From Nocardioides mesophilus (GTDB lineage Bacteria; Actinomycetota; Actinomycetes; Propionibacteriales; Nocardioidaceae): 64,000 bases of DNA. The notes under the pieces were generated by a model. That model searched no databases, was not told the origin of the DNA, and saw only the letters and a list, made by a program, of their open reading frames with translations. The number at the start of each line of letters is the position of its first letter. Position 1 is the stretch's first letter. A program made the position numbers and the translations under genes. The stretch covers positions 1 through 64,000 of the forward strand of contig NZ_CP060713.1 of NCBI RefSeq assembly GCF_014395785.1, in the 5' to 3' direction. Positions 29,583-37,792 of the stretch are shown in pieces.

Positions 29583-29715
29583 CCCGGCCCCGCCTGTCCG
29601 GGCCCACGCGAGGCCGGCCCGACAACCACCCGTCCACCGACCCGCCGCTCAGACGGCCGTCGGCTCTACCAAGCACGCCACCACAGGCACCAGACCACAC
29701 CGAAGGAGCACGACC

Positions 29716-29994
29716 GTGTCCACCAACGCCGACCCCCATCCCGCCGCCGCCACCGCCACCGCGAAGCCGCCCGTGGGGCCGCCCAACAAGCACCAGCTCG
29801 CCGTCATGATCTGGGTCGCGGTCTTCCCGACCCTGACCGTCCTGAACCTGACCATCGGCCCGTGGCTTGCCGACCTCGACCCGGCCCTGCGCACCTTCGT
29901 CCTCGCCACCGTCGCGGTCCCGATCGTCATCTACGGCCTGATGCCGCGCCTGCACCGCATCCGCGTCCAGCTCCTCACCCGCCGAGCTGCCTGA
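29716..29994 (+). CDS. Small two-helix membrane protein
   Basis: 92 residues: Pro/Ala-rich head, then HQLAVMIWVAVFPTLTVLNLTIGPWL and LRTFVLATVAVPIVIYGLMPRLHRI, two helices with a short loop. The same pair of helices is, from memory, found as the tail of some ABM-domain monooxygenases and as stand-alone proteins. GTG start with GGAG about 7 bp upstream. Probably co-transcribed with the flavoprotein. Function unknown. Confidence 0.7.
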   Translation: MSTNADPHPAAATATAKPPVGPPNKHQLAVMIWVAVFPTLTVLNLTIGPWLADLDPALRTFVLATVAVPIVIYGLMPRLHRIRVQLLTRRAA

Positions 29995-30135
29995 GCGCCA
30001 GCGGAGTCTGAATGTGGACCCGTCGGACGCGCCACCCATCCCCCGGGCACGCCGACGATGCCGCCGAGTCCCCCATCCGCAGCGCCGCGCACTGCCACCC
30101 GAGGCCCACGACGCCCGAACAGGGTGCGGTCCATC

Positions 30136-30154
30136 AGCCGCGCCACGCGCGGCT
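30136..30154. terminator. Hairpin between convergent genes
   Basis: AGCCGCGC-CAC-GCGCGGCT, perfect 8-bp stem with a 3-base loop, in the 198-bp space between the small membrane protein (+) and the ABC permease (-). No T-run on either side. Nothing else noted in this space. Confidence 0.55.
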
Positions 30155-30192
30155 CACCGCGCCAGAGACCGCGCTGGGGTGGTTCGTGTGCA

Positions 30193-31032
30193 TCACTTCA
30201 CCTCCGAACGGAGCACGTTCACGACCGCGACCACCATCGGGACAGCCAGCCACACCAGAGTCGTCACCACCAGGTGCGACCAGCCGTCGCCGCTCAGCTG
30301 TCCCCGCAGCAGCGCATCCTGGCTGTACTTCGCATCGAGCCACGGCCGGGCATCAGCGAACCAGTCCTGGCTGAACGCCAGAAACGCCAGCAGGCCCGGC
30401 GCGACGAACCCGTACATCATGTAGCCGACGATGGCGCCCGAGCTGCTCCGGATGAGCGCCCCGAGGACGAACCCGACCAGCAGCAGCAGCGTCTGGCCGG
30501 CTGCGAAGTAGCCGACGTCGGCCAGCGACTGGTCCCAGACGGTCGGGACGTCGGCCCACGCCGCTCCGACGAGGTTGCCGACCGCCCCGACGGCGAACGC
30601 GACCGCAGTTGCCGGGGCCGTGACGAGGACGGCCGCGACGGCCTTGGCCAGCACCACGCGTCCCCGGTGCGGAACGAGGGTGAACGTCGCCAACCCGGAG
30701 CGTTGGCTCCACTCCGAGGTCACCGACAGGACCGCGATAATGGGCAGGATGATGGTCATCGGAACGCCGATGGCCAGCGTGAACTGGCTGTAGGCGAGCT
30801 CCGAGGTGGGCGACCACGCGATGATGGCGCCCGTGGTGAGGACCGCGGCAAGGCCGAGACTGGCCAGCAGCCACCGACCGGAACGGGTGTCGAAGCTCTT
30901 CCGGAGCTCGACCCGCACCAGCCGAGTCAACGGCACCCGCCCTGGGGGCCGGGCGGTGGTACGCCGGGTCGGCGCGGCGTCGGCACTGACCGCGGCACCA
31001 TCTGCCGCGGCGGAGGACACGTGGATGGTCAT
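30193..31032 (-). CDS. ABC-2-type transporter permease
   Basis: 279 residues with six helices after a 35-residue polar head; LVRVELRKSFDTRSGRWLLASL is the usual entry to the first helix of ABC-2 permeases, and SVTSEWSQRSGLATFTLVPHRGRV is the conserved loop of the NatB/BcrB kind. The ATG at 31032 overlaps the ATPase stop (ATGA). Works with that ATPase as an exporter of unknown substrate, often a lantibiotic, drug or peptide in such systems. Last gene of operon B. Confidence 0.88.
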   Translation of the reverse strand: MTIHVSSAAADGAAVSADAAPTRRTTARPPGRVPLTRLVRVELRKSFDTRSGRWLLASLGLAAVLTTGAIIAWSPTSELAYSQFTLAIGVPMTIILPIIAVLSVTSEWSQRSGLATFTLVPHRGRVVLAKAVAAVLVTAPATAVAFAVGAVGNLVGAAWADVPTVWDQSLADVGYFAAGQTLLLLVGFVLGALIRSSSGAIVGYMMYGFVAPGLLAFLAFSQDWFADARPWLDAKYSQDALLRGQLSGDGWSHLVVTTLVWLAVPMVVAVVNVLRSEVK

Positions 31033-31979
31033 GCGACTGCTCCTTGCAAAGCGGCGGCCGGGTGCCGGTCGCGTTGGGTGTCGGCGGTCAGGGTCAGGAA
31101 CATCTCCTCCAGGCCCGCGCCGTCGGCAGCTCGGAGCTCGGTGAGGGCGACCCCAGCGGTCCACGCGACGTGGCCGACACGCTCGGCGTCTGCGTCCACG
31201 CGGAACACCGCAGGTGTCGGCGAACCGGCCACTTCACTGCTGTGGTCGCTGTGGTGGACGAGCCCAGCGCTGGTCAGGGCCTGGGCGAGCGGACCGGGGT
31301 GGCGGGTGGCGACGTAGGTGCCGGCACCGGCCAGCAGGTTGTCCTTCGCACCGTCAGCGACCACGTGCCCGTGCCCGATGACGACCAGGTCATCGGCGAC
31401 GACCTCGATCTCGTGCAGCAGGTGGCTGGACAGGAGGACGGTGGCGCCACGGTCGGCGTAGCCGCGCAGCAGGTCCCGCATCCAGCGGATGCCGGCCGGA
31501 TCGAGGCCGTTGGCCGGCTCGTCGAGGATCAGGACCTCCGGGTCTCCGAGGAGGGCATGGGCGAGCCCGAGCCGCTGCCGCATCCCCAGCGAGTAGTCCC
31601 CCAGCCGCCGGGTCGCCTCGGCTTCGCTGAGCCCGACCGCGCCGAGCACCTCGGCCACCCTGCGGCGGGGTAGGCCCATCGTGGTCTGCGCGATGCTCAG
31701 CACCTCCCGACCGGTCCGCCCGGCGTGCTGGGCGGACGCGTCGAGGAGGACACCCACCTCCCTGCCTGGGTTGGGCATGTCCCGGAACCGGCGCCCGAGC
31801 ACGTGTGCGATGCCGTGGTCGGGTGGGGTGAGACCGACGACGACCCGCAGGGTGGTCGACTTCCCGGCGCCGTTGGGTCCCAGGAACCCGGTGACCCGGC
31901 CGGGGCGGGCGGTGAAGGAGACGTCGTCGACGGCGGTGAAGGATCCGTAGGTCTTGGTCACGTGCGCCACGGCAATCAT
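31029..31979 (-). CDS. ABC transporter ATP-binding protein
   Basis: 316 residues. Walker A GPNGAGKST (about residues 34-42), signature in YSLGMRQRLGLAHALLG (about 132-148), Walker B VLILDEPANGLDP (about 153-165) and the switch histidine in SSHLLHE. C-terminal extension of about 90 residues as in CcmA/BcrA-type drug or lantibiotic exporters. ATG overlaps the stop of the DUF4386 gene (ATGA). Partner of the permease that follows. Confidence 0.93.
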   Translation of the reverse strand: MIAVAHVTKTYGSFTAVDDVSFTARPGRVTGFLGPNGAGKSTTLRVVVGLTPPDHGIAHVLGRRFRDMPNPGREVGVLLDASAQHAGRTGREVLSIAQTTMGLPRRRVAEVLGAVGLSEAEATRRLGDYSLGMRQRLGLAHALLGDPEVLILDEPANGLDPAGIRWMRDLLRGYADRGATVLLSSHLLHEIEVVADDLVVIGHGHVVADGAKDNLLAGAGTYVATRHPGPLAQALTSAGLVHHSDHSSEVAGSPTPAVFRVDADAERVGHVAWTAGVALTELRAADGAGLEEMFLTLTADTQRDRHPAAALQGAVA

Positions 31980-32740
31980 CGCGTCACCGCCGGCTGGCCC
32001 GTGCTGCTCTGGACGCTCGCGGAGGGGGTCTTGAAGCCCTTCACGATGAGGTAGATGCCCAGGCCGAGCTCCCAGAAGAACTCCGGTGCGGCCGAGAGCT
32101 CCTGCACTGCGCCGCCAGGCTCGATGAGGTGCAGTATGGCTGCGGACCCGGAGGCGACGATGAGCGGGCCGCCGATCAGGCCGAGAATCGCCAGACGGCG
32201 CGGCACCAGACCGGTACGGAACATCATCCAGCCGAGGATGCAGCCGTTGCCGACGCCGACGACGAACGCGGGTCCGAGGTTGAAGGTCCACTGCTGCATT
32301 GCGAGGAAGGCGTCTCCGACGGCGGCGAGGCCGGCCGCGGACTGGTCGCCGGTGGCTGCGTAGTCCTGCCGAAGCGTGACGACGGTGAGGACTGCCAGGA
32401 TGCCGACGCCGATGAACACGGACTCCATGACGCGAGCGGTGACGAAGCTGATGGCGAGGTTGGGGTGTCGCCGCTTCATCACGGTGTACATCGCGGTCGC
32501 GGTGCCGATGTTGGCGACGATGAGGATGGCCTCGAAGAAGGCACCCCACAGGACGCGCGTGTCCTGCCCGGGGCCAGTGACGTAGTTGCCGTCGAACAGC
32601 GGCGGGTAGAACCCGATCTTGGCCGCGATCGAGGTCACGTAGGTCACGACGAACAGCCAGCCGACGATGGTGGCTGTGCGTCGCATCGGGTCCGTGACCT
32701 GCTGACGGTCAATGGTGCGGGTGTGCTGGATGGCGGTCAT
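31976..32740 (-). CDS. DUF4386 membrane protein
   Basis: 254 residues with about six or seven helices. DPMRRTATIVGWLFVVTYVTSIAA at the start and GPLIVASGSAAILHL further on are typical of DUF4386, a family often next to LuxR-type regulators and ABC exporters. Start ATG with AGGAG seven bases upstream. Coupled by ATGA to the ATPase gene. It may be part of the exporter complex or a sensor; no function is known. Confidence 0.82.
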   Translation of the reverse strand: MTAIQHTRTIDRQQVTDPMRRTATIVGWLFVVTYVTSIAAKIGFYPPLFDGNYVTGPGQDTRVLWGAFFEAILIVANIGTATAMYTVMKRRHPNLAISFVTARVMESVFIGVGILAVLTVVTLRQDYAATGDQSAAGLAAVGDAFLAMQQWTFNLGPAFVVGVGNGCILGWMMFRTGLVPRRLAILGLIGGPLIVASGSAAILHLIEPGGAVQELSAAPEFFWELGLGIYLIVKGFKTPSASVQSSTGQPAVTR

Positions 32741-32791
32741 GTGCGTCTCCTGGTGTGTGGGCTCGGGGTGAGCCGGGCGGGATGGGGTTGT

Positions 32792-33052
32792 CTACGTCGA
32801 GGTGTCGGGGTCGATGGGGTCGCCAGGGTCGGTCTGGGTGATCGACAGCAGCGGGAGGCCCAGGTCGCGAAGCTTGTTCAGCAGTCCGTGCAGCGCGGCC
32901 TGGTCGGCGACCGGGCCACGGAGGAAGGTGGTGCCGTCGTCGGTGTGGGAGAGGACGAGGTCGTCGAGCCAGGTCGACCAGCGGTTGTCGAGCCGGCCCT
33001 GGATGCGGATCTCGTACCAGTCGCCGTGCTGCTCGTGCTGTGTGCTGCTCAT
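32792..33052 (-). CDS. Small unknown protein of the DGTT-DQAALHG-KLRDLG family (copy B)
   Basis: 86 residues from the ATG at 33052 (a TTG three codons earlier is possible). Sequence landmarks: WYEIRIQGRLDNRWSTWL, HTDDGTTFLRG, DQAALHGLLNKLRDLGLPLL, then an acidic tail. It is clearly homologous to the protein at 23220-23486 in all but the two ends. First gene of operon B, 51 bp ahead of DUF4386 and 37 bp behind a palindromic operator. No catalytic motif visible; a small ligand- or partner-binding role is a guess. Confidence 0.72.
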   Translation of the reverse strand: MSSTQHEQHGDWYEIRIQGRLDNRWSTWLDDLVLSHTDDGTTFLRGPVADQAALHGLLNKLRDLGLPLLSITQTDPGDPIDPDTST

Positions 33053-33074
33053 GACCAGCAAGGTAGGAACGGCG

Positions 33075-33116
33075 CTGATGAGCGCGCGTCATCACAGGTG
33101 ATGAATGCGGTGATGA
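33075..33116. promoter_or_regulatory. Palindrome plus repeats in front of operon B
   Basis: TCATCAC-AG-GTGATGA (33089-33104) is a perfect 7-bp inverted repeat. CTGATGA (33075-33081) and a second GTGATGA (33110-33116) repeat one half-site, 23 and 12 bp from the first, close to helical phase. It is the probable binding site of the LAL regulator encoded just upstream. Confidence 0.65.
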
Positions 33117-33165
33117 ACTTCCTCGCGGAGAACGTCCCGGGGGCCGGACCTGTCGGGTCGTTGGG

Positions 33166-35892
33166 TCAGAGGTGGAGCTGGTGGGCGCGTCGCACCGCGG
33201 CCCGACGGTTGTTCACGCCGAGCTTGGCGTAGATGTGCTGGGTGTGGGTCCGCACGGTCGGTAGGGACACGCCCAGGTGGCGGGCGATGGCCGGACCGTC
33301 GAGGTCCGAGCCGAGAAGTCGGAGGACGTCGAGCTCGCGACCGCTCAGCGGCTCCACCAGCGGCTCCACCCCGCCGGCCGACGGCGAGCGCTCCTCTCGA
33401 CGTGCGGCTGGTCGCCGGCTTCCGCCGGCGGCAGCCGTCACCGCGTCCATGAAGCGGGCGTCCCCGCGCAGCTGGCCGAGCAGCTCCACTGCGCGGGGTC
33501 CCGCGTCCACGAAGGGGCGCACCCAGCCGCCCGGTCGCGTCAGCTCCACGGCCTCCTGCACCCGGGAGAGAGCTTGGTCAGCGCGACCTTTGGCATCCGC
33601 AACGACGGCCAGGAGCAGCAGCGCCTCCACGCGGGCGGCGGTCCGTTCTGCCTCCGTCGCGGCAACCTCAAGCCGCACCAACAGCCCGGCTGCCCGGTCG
33701 AGGCGATCTGGGTCGCCGGCGGCCCGATGCTCGGCGAGCAGCAAGCGTGCCAGGGTCAGGTGCTCGTACTCGCGCCGGTAGTCCATGTCGTCATCGACGT
33801 CCACACCGGCGGCCGCGGCCCAGCTGCGGGCTGCCGCGAGGTCGCCGATCCGGAGGTGCAGTCGTGCCAGGACGGCCGGGACGGGGCGCACGTTGGGTGA
33901 GAAGTCGCTGTTGAACAGACGCGAAGCCTCCGAGAGCAGGGCGGCTGCGGCGGTCGTGTCGCCCTCGCTCTCCCGCAGGTGGGCCATCGCGACCCGCCAC
34001 CGGTAGGGCTGCTGCGGCAACCCGGCAGCCTCACCCAGGTCACCGGCCCGACCCAGGTGCTGTGCTGCTTCCTGGGCGTTGCCTCGTTCCCAAGCCACGC
34101 GAGCCAGCGCAGTCCACATGTCCGCCGTCCCTCGAGTCACCCCTCCGCGGGGGTGCCCCGGGTTCCCACCGGGGGCCTCAACCAGATCGAGGGCATGCCC
34201 GGCTGCGTCCCGGGCCCCGTCCAGGTTGCCGCGTTGCAGCTCGAGGTCGACCACGGTCACCGTGCAGCCCAGGGCGTCCGAGACGTGCCCCGTCGCCACA
34301 AGTCCCCGGGTGGCTGCCTGGTATGCATGCAGAGCCGTGAGCAGGTCCCCGTTCGCCCAGGACGCCAGACCCTTCAGCGCCGACGCGGAGGCCACCGTCA
34401 GCTGGTCGCCCGCCGCGGCCCGGGCCAGCGCGGCGTCGGCGTGCGCGAGCGTGGCGGGCACGTCCCCGCCGACCAGCGCCAATCCCGCCCGTTGTGTGGC
34501 CACCAGCGCCGGCAACCGCGCCCACTCGACCTCGTCCCGGATGGTCAACGACTCAGGCGGGGACATCAGGGTGCGCTCGAGTGCGTCCAGCCGGTCTTCG
34601 ACGTCGTCGAAGGTGTTGCTCGCCATCAGCGCGCCCACGAGATTGCTGGCCAGCACCGGGCGTTGCGCCAACACCTCGGGCGGGACGAGTGGCACCCAGC
34701 TCCGCAGAAGGCTTTCGACCCGCTGACGGCGCAGTTCCGGGGCGGCCATCTCGATGAGGTCCGCGGCCCGGTCCGAGGCGCCGGCCGCGAAGGCGTGCCG
34801 GACAGCCGCCTCCACCTCGCCGGCCGCCTCGTACCAGGCACTCGCCCGCCCATGCAGGTCAGCGACGTCCTCAGGGCGTTCGGCGAGCAGCCTCGCGTTT
34901 AGCACGTCCCCGAACAGATGGTGGTAGCGGTACCAACGGCGGTGGTCGTCCAGTGGGACCAGGAGCAGGTTGCGGCGTTCGAACAGCTCCAGCACCGCAC
35001 TGCCGGGCATGCCGTCGGCTGGTCCGGCGACCGCATCACAGAGCGGGCCGCTCAGGCGGTCCAGGACCGAGGTGTCCAGCAGGAAACGTCGAAGCTGAAT
35101 GGGCTGCTGGTCGAGCACCTCGTCGACCAGGTAGTCCACGACATACCGGTCGTCCCCGGCGAACGAGTCGATGAACCCCTTCGCATCCTCCCGACCACGC
35201 AACGACAAGGCAGCCAGCTGCAACGCTGCCGCCCACCCCTCGGTCCGCGATTCCAACGCCTCCACGTCGCCGGTCGCCAGACCGAGCTCGTGGACACGGT
35301 TCAGGTACAGACCGGTCTCCGTGGCGGTGAACCGCAGGTCCGCAGCACGGAACTCGACCAGCTGACCGCGGGCACGCAGACGAGACAGAGGGAGCGCCGG
35401 GTCAGCACGCGTGCTGATGACCAGGCGCAGCTGCGAAGGCCGATGCTCCAGCAGCAGCGCGACGCCGTCGCTGACCTGAGGCGTGTCGGCCAGGTGGTAG
35501 TCGTCCCAGACCAGGGTCAGCGGATCCGGCCGCACACTCAGCTCGTTGACCAGACCCGCGACCACCTCGTCGAACCGGCCGTTGCCGGCCTCGAGCAGCG
35601 TCAGGGCGACGCTCGCACATCCGGGGCTTGCTGCTTCCAGCGCATGCAGTGTGTAGGTCCAGAACCGGGTGCCGTCACCGTCCCGAGCGTCCAGCGACAC
35701 CCACGCCACCGGGGTAACGTCGTCGAGCGCCGAAGCGACCAGGGTCGTCTTTCCGAACCCCGCCGGAGCCGACACCAGAACCAACGCGGCGTCTTCTGCG
35801 CCCCTCAGCGATTCGGTCAGCCGCGGCCGGCGCACCAGCTCCGTCCGGGTGCGCGGGAACGCCATCTTGGTGTGCACCAAGGCGTCAACCAT
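33166..35892 (-). CDS. LAL-family (MalT-type) LuxR transcriptional regulator, copy B
   Basis: 908 residues from the ATG at 35892 (MVDALVHTKMAFPRTR); GGGAGGGA upstream. Walker A SAPAGFGKTTLVASAL (about 37-52), Walker B TLVWDDYHLAD (about 121-131), WYRYHHLFGDVLNARLL in the middle and a C-terminal LuxR HTH (LSGRELDVLRLLGSDLDGPAIARHLGVS, then LGVNNRRAAVRRAHQL). Same architecture as copy A but clearly diverged. The palindromic site 60 bp behind its stop and the operon after it are the likely target. Confidence 0.93.
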   Translation of the reverse strand: MVDALVHTKMAFPRTRTELVRRPRLTESLRGAEDAALVLVSAPAGFGKTTLVASALDDVTPVAWVSLDARDGDGTRFWTYTLHALEAASPGCASVALTLLEAGNGRFDEVVAGLVNELSVRPDPLTLVWDDYHLADTPQVSDGVALLLEHRPSQLRLVISTRADPALPLSRLRARGQLVEFRAADLRFTATETGLYLNRVHELGLATGDVEALESRTEGWAAALQLAALSLRGREDAKGFIDSFAGDDRYVVDYLVDEVLDQQPIQLRRFLLDTSVLDRLSGPLCDAVAGPADGMPGSAVLELFERRNLLLVPLDDHRRWYRYHHLFGDVLNARLLAERPEDVADLHGRASAWYEAAGEVEAAVRHAFAAGASDRAADLIEMAAPELRRQRVESLLRSWVPLVPPEVLAQRPVLASNLVGALMASNTFDDVEDRLDALERTLMSPPESLTIRDEVEWARLPALVATQRAGLALVGGDVPATLAHADAALARAAAGDQLTVASASALKGLASWANGDLLTALHAYQAATRGLVATGHVSDALGCTVTVVDLELQRGNLDGARDAAGHALDLVEAPGGNPGHPRGGVTRGTADMWTALARVAWERGNAQEAAQHLGRAGDLGEAAGLPQQPYRWRVAMAHLRESEGDTTAAAALLSEASRLFNSDFSPNVRPVPAVLARLHLRIGDLAAARSWAAAAGVDVDDDMDYRREYEHLTLARLLLAEHRAAGDPDRLDRAAGLLVRLEVAATEAERTAARVEALLLLAVVADAKGRADQALSRVQEAVELTRPGGWVRPFVDAGPRAVELLGQLRGDARFMDAVTAAAGGSRRPAARREERSPSAGGVEPLVEPLSGRELDVLRLLGSDLDGPAIARHLGVSLPTVRTHTQHIYAKLGVNNRRAAVRRAHQLHL

Positions 35893-36120
35893 CGCCCATT
35901 CCCTCCCAGCGACGACCCTGCGTCGAAAGGCTAGAGGAGCAGCGGGCCTTCCACCTGACCCACACCGATCAAGACCGGCACCCGCCGCCCCTGTCGCCAG
36001 CAGTGGCAGCGGGTTCATGCTAGAGCCACGTCGGGTCGTCGACGAGCCCCCGCATGGGCGAACCAGGCAGGCAGGTCGGCGACGACACCCCAGTGCTCGG
36101 GCGATCTCTGCGGAGTCACC

Positions 36121-37395
36121 GTGTCCGGTGCGATGCAACGCAAAGCCGGCCCAGCCGCCGACGAACCTCGCACGCCTGAACGCGTGGGGTGGGGCTTCAT
36201 CGTCCTGTACGCCGTCTCCTACACCGGCGGGTCCCTGCTCTTCCTCGCCCCGCTCCTGGTGTCCCTGGCTCTCAAGGTGAACGACCTCGTCGGCATCGAC
36301 GCCGCCCCCCGCAACCTCGCACTGGTCACCGGCGTCGGGTCGCTGCTCGCCATCATCGCCAACCCCCTTTTCGGCCGGCTCAGCGACCGCACCACGTCCA
36401 GGGTGGGGATGCGGCGGCCCTGGATGGTGACCGGCGTCGCCGTCGGCGCCGCCGGCACGCTGGTCGTCGCCACGGCCTCGAACATCGCGACCGTGCTCAT
36501 CGGCTGGTGCGTCTGCCAGGTCTTCTTCAACGCCACCCTGGCCGCCCAGGCAGCCGTGCTGCCCGACCAGGTACCCAGCCAACAACGCGGGCTGGTCTCC
36601 GGCCTCCTCGGGCTCAGCGTCCCCGCCGCGTCGGTGGCTGGGACCTACCTGGTGCAGTCGTTCGACTACTCGACCGTCCTGATGTTCACCGTGCCGTGCG
36701 CCGTCGGAGGGATCGCGGTGCTTCTCTTCACCTGGCGGCTACCCGACAGACGCCTCGCCCCAGCAGACAAACCGCCGTGGTCGCTGCGTGAACTGGCCGG
36801 GACGTTCTACGTCAGTCCGCGCCGCAACCCGGACTTCGCGTGGGCGTTCCTGTCCCGGTTCCTCCTCGTCACCGCCTACGCGTTCCTCGTCACCTACCAG
36901 GCCTACTACCTCATCGCCCAGCTCGGCAGCAGTGAGGACGCGGTGCCACGGCAGGTCTACCTCGGCACCGTCACCCAGTCCATTGCCTTGGTAGCAGTCG
37001 CACCGGTAGCCGGGCGACTCTCCGACCGCCTGGGCCGTCGGAAAGTCTTCGTGATGAGTGCCGCCGCCACCTACGCGGTGGCCCTGTTCGTCATCGCCGG
37101 CGCCAGCACCGTGAGCGGGTATCTGGTCGGGATGGCTATCGGAGGGCTGGGGTTCGGCATGTACATGGCCGTCGACCTCGCGCTTGTCGTTGACGTCCTT
37201 TCCGACCCCTCCGCAGCGGCCAAGGACCTCGGCGTCCTCAACATCGCCGGAGCCCTGCCGTTCGCTCTCGCCCCCGCGCTCTCACCCCTCCTGCTTTCAG
37301 CGGGGCACGGCAGCTACGCCGTCCTGTACGCCGTTGCCGGAGCCTGCGCACTCGCAGGCGCGGCCGCAGTGGCACCCATCCGACGGGTCAGGTAG
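36121..37395 (+). CDS. MFS transporter
   Basis: 424 residues, 12 helices. Both copies of the MFS motif A are visible: GRLSDRTTSRVGMRRPW (about residues 85-101) and GRLSDRLGRRKVFV (about 300-313). The first 15 residues are polar. GTG start at 36121; an ATG four codons later is equally good. The 228-bp gap to the divergent LAL regulator must hold both promoters. Substrate unknown; the general look suits sugar or drug efflux. Confidence 0.88.
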   Translation: MSGAMQRKAGPAADEPRTPERVGWGFIVLYAVSYTGGSLLFLAPLLVSLALKVNDLVGIDAAPRNLALVTGVGSLLAIIANPLFGRLSDRTTSRVGMRRPWMVTGVAVGAAGTLVVATASNIATVLIGWCVCQVFFNATLAAQAAVLPDQVPSQQRGLVSGLLGLSVPAASVAGTYLVQSFDYSTVLMFTVPCAVGGIAVLLFTWRLPDRRLAPADKPPWSLRELAGTFYVSPRRNPDFAWAFLSRFLLVTAYAFLVTYQAYYLIAQLGSSEDAVPRQVYLGTVTQSIALVAVAPVAGRLSDRLGRRKVFVMSAAATYAVALFVIAGASTVSGYLVGMAIGGLGFGMYMAVDLALVVDVLSDPSAAAKDLGVLNIAGALPFALAPALSPLLLSAGHGSYAVLYAVAGACALAGAAAVAPIRRVR

Positions 37396-37792
37396 GCCTG
37401 GGCAAGGCCCTCCAGGCTTCGGATCGGCCCACGGGACTGCATCCAGCCCAGGGGGCTCGACTCGATCGAGACAGGTCTGCCTGCACGGGATCACGGCCTG
37501 CCGTGCGCGAACGGCGCCCAAGAGTGCGCCGTCCACGACGATCAGGCGGGCCCCCGGCGATCAGCGCTCGCTCCGACCTAAGTGCGCCATCGAACGAGCC
37601 CGCTTCGAGGCCCGCGCGGGCGCGCGCAGTTCCGTGTCAGGGCCAGGCGTGTCGCCGAGATTTGAACCCGGGGCATGCAAGTGCTTTGCGTCTCTGTTCA
37701 TCCGCCAACGACTTGGGCTCAGTCGTCGATCTCCTCGGCGCACTGTGTCCGCGTACCGGCTGCTCTCGCCGCACTGGACAAGCAGCCCCGAG
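37396..37792. other. Non-coding gap of about 400 bp with a tRNA T-arm-like sequence
   Basis: No convincing gene. On the minus strand 37655-37671 reads as a T-arm: CCGGG, loop TTCAAAT, CTCGG, containing the B-box GGTTCAAATC, followed by seven bases that could be an acceptor strand. I could not fold a D-arm, anticodon arm or 5' acceptor around it, so this is at best a tRNA remnant. The rest is GC-rich sequence without visible hairpins. Confidence 0.4.

Noticed and set aside
37561-37743. 60-codon minus-strand frame in the gap before the acyl-CoA dehydrogenase
   Set aside because: The Pro-Gly-Ser-Asn-Leu-Gly part is what a tRNA T-arm gives when translated; no ribosome site and no homology pattern.
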